DNA of 64,000 nucleotides. Origin: Planctomycetota bacterium. Its GTDB lineage: Bacteria; Planctomycetota; J058; J103. The stretch lies in NCBI GenBank assembly GCA_026004615.1, contig BPJM01000009.1:82389-146388 (forward strand). Direction: 5' to 3'. The translations under genes and the position numbers were made by a program. The notes beneath the pieces were generated by a model, which searched no databases, was not told the DNA's origin, and worked only from the letters and a program-made list of their open reading frames with translations. Position 1 is the first letter of the stretch; every line of letters starts with the position of its first letter. Shown piece after piece: positions 62,727 to 64,000 of this stretch.

Positions 62727-64000
62727 GTGTCGGGTTGGAAGGTTGTGGAGGCGCCGGCGGCATTGCGCGTCTGTCCTCGCTGCGGCAATCGATTCGAACA
62801 GGCGATCGGGATCTGTCCCTTCGACGGGGCTGCACTTGCCGATTCCCGCCTGGTCGACACCATGCTCGGCCGCACCATCGGCAACTACCGCGTCGAGAAG
62901 CTACTCGGCGCCGGGGGGGATGGGGGCGGTGCTGCTGGCCTCGCACGTGAGCCTGGGCACCCCGGCCGTCATCAAGGTCATCCTGCCCGAGGCCGCAGCG
63001 CAGGATGAGCGGGCCCGGCAGCGCTTCTTCAACGAGGCGCGCCTGTCGAGCGCCATCCGGCACGAGAACGTCGTCCGCATCTACGACTTCGGCGAACTGC
63101 CGGACGGCACCCTCTACACGATCATGGAGCTGGTGCCAGGCGAGGACCTGGAGGAGCTGCTCAAGCGCGAGGGGCGGATGGAGCCGCTGCGGGCGGCGCG
63201 CATCCTGCGCCAGGTGGCGGCGGCGCTGGAGGCGGCGCACAGCCATCCCGGAGGCGCGATCGTGCACCGCGACCTCAAGCCATCCAACATCCGCATCGCG
63301 GAACGCGACCGCGGCGAGCACGTCACGGTGCTCGACTTCGGCATCTCGCGGGTTGCTGAGCGAGAAGGAGGCGCGGCTGACCCGGCCGGGGGTCATCCTC
63401 GGGACCCCGACCTACATGTCGCCGGAGCAGTGCGGCGGCGAGCAGCTCGATGAGCGCTCGGACCTCTACTCCCTCGGGGTGATCGCCTACGAGATGCTGA
63501 GCGGCCGGCCGCCGTTCGAGGGCAAGAGCGCGATCGCGGTCATCAAGCAGCACATCACCGATCCGCCACCGCCGTTCGACCCTCAGCTCGGAGTGCCGCG
63601 GCCGCTCGCGGAACTCATCGAGCGGTGCCTGGCCAAGGGACCCCGCGGCGCGGCCCGCGAGCGCCGGCGAGGTGGTCGAGGCGCTGGACCGCTTGTTGGC
63701 CGAGGCGGCCGCCGTCACGGTCCGGCGCCGCGCCAAGCTCGCCATCGGCGCCACGCTGCTCCTGGCGGCGGTGGCGGTCGGGCTCGTCACCTGGCTGGGC
63801 GGTGGCGAGGGCTCGCGCGTGCTGTGGCTGGAGCGGCTGGAACTCGCCACCGGCGACGTCACGGGCGCGGAGGTGCTCTATACCCGCGAGGAGCAGGTGG
63901 AGCTGGCCGGGCGGGGTGGCGGGGCTGGCGCCGGGCGAGCAGGCCGAGGTCAGCGCCATCGCGGAGGGCCAGCTGCTCGCCCGCGCGCCGCTGCAGCAGG
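62727..64000 (+). CDS. Serine/threonine protein kinase with zinc-ribbon N-terminus, 3' end cut
   Basis: Incomplete at the window edge. A short zinc-ribbon-like head (CPRCGNRF and GICPFDG) precedes a Hanks-type kinase: GAGGMGAVLLAS, Lys in AVIKVI, HRDLKPSNI, DFGISR, GTPTYMSPEQ, ERSDLYSLGVIAYEML. A membrane helix (AIGATLLLAAVAVGLVTWL) and an extracytoplasmic part follow. Four extra bases break the frame: the G7 run at 62923-62929, CGGGTTG near 63350, AAGGGAC near 63638 and CGGGGTG near 63912. GTG 62727 is the likely start, with GTG 62745 as alternative. The extracytoplasmic part should act as a sensor. Confidence 0.78.

Noticed and set aside
1..64000. CRISPR arrays, insertion sequences, integrases, phage genes, rRNA
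   Set aside because: No regularly spaced direct repeats, transposase or integrase motifs, or rRNA-like stretches were seen on either strand.
1..64000. Very long open frames opposite or across real genes (for example 1607-2215 and 15990-17700 on plus)
   Set aside because: At this GC content stops are rare in all frames; these have Arg/Pro/Ala-rich random composition, no family motifs, and overlap well-supported genes.

Overview
The window is a very GC-rich (about three-quarters G+C by eye), gene-dense stretch of bacterial chromosome. It encodes an outer-membrane secretin, predicted beta-barrel proteins, several lipoproteins and a peptidoglycan cluster, so the cell is most likely diderm with murein. 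Phylum is not settled. A tandem-duplicated UvrA, an RNase HIII and EF-hands together lean towards the PVC group (Planctomycetota-like), but this is inference. There is no rRNA operon, no CRISPR array, no insertion sequence and no phage. The one RNA gene is a selenocysteine tRNA (selC).

Layout. 0-6 kb: a trypsin-like protease lipoprotein, a SAM methyltransferase, an RND exporter and an FAD reductase of the geranylgeranyl-reductase type. 5.8-13.6 kb (minus): RNase G and a type IV pilus assembly operon pilM-N-O-(PilP-like)-Q. The PilP slot holds an unusual EF-hand/TPR protein. 14-18.5 kb (minus): a nitrogen-type PTS (EI, HPr, EIIA) with a hibernation factor, a phosphoesterase and truA. 18.7-24.6 kb: squalene/phytoene synthase, DUF58, DUF502, a TPR protein and two orphan NarL-type regulators. 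25-36 kb: a JAMM-DinG helicase fusion, a KAS III enzyme and the four-ATPase UvrA. 36-39 kb: two more EIIA proteins and a large lipoprotein. 39.4-44.3 kb: selC, a Ser/Thr kinase with an FHA domain, a lipoprotein and a hybrid histidine kinase. 44.9-55.6 kb: a cell-wall/division operon mraY-ftsW-murG-LysM protein-murC-murB-double REC protein-ddl-ftsQ. 55.6-60 kb: two beta-barrel-like proteins flanking a membrane protein. 60.2-64 kb: SAM hydroxide adenosyltransferase, cupin and RNase HIII in one overlapping operon, then a second Ser/Thr kinase running off the end.

How the genes work together. Pilus assembly, PTS phosphorelay, stress (hibernation) and cell-wall synthesis dominate, with an unusual density of phosphorylation switches: two Hanks kinases, one hybrid kinase, two NarL regulators, one double REC protein and three EIIAs. 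Canonical sigma70-like promoters are visible before several genes (for example TTGACG-17-TATCAT and TTGATC-17-TACAAT), and many operon junctions overlap as ATGA or GTGA.

Quality. At least a dozen reading frames, including essential murG, are broken by one extra base, usually in a short G or C run. Nearly every case I resolved is an insertion. I read this as consensus error in the assembly, and annotate those genes as intact with the break noted. Coordinates of broken genes span both frames.
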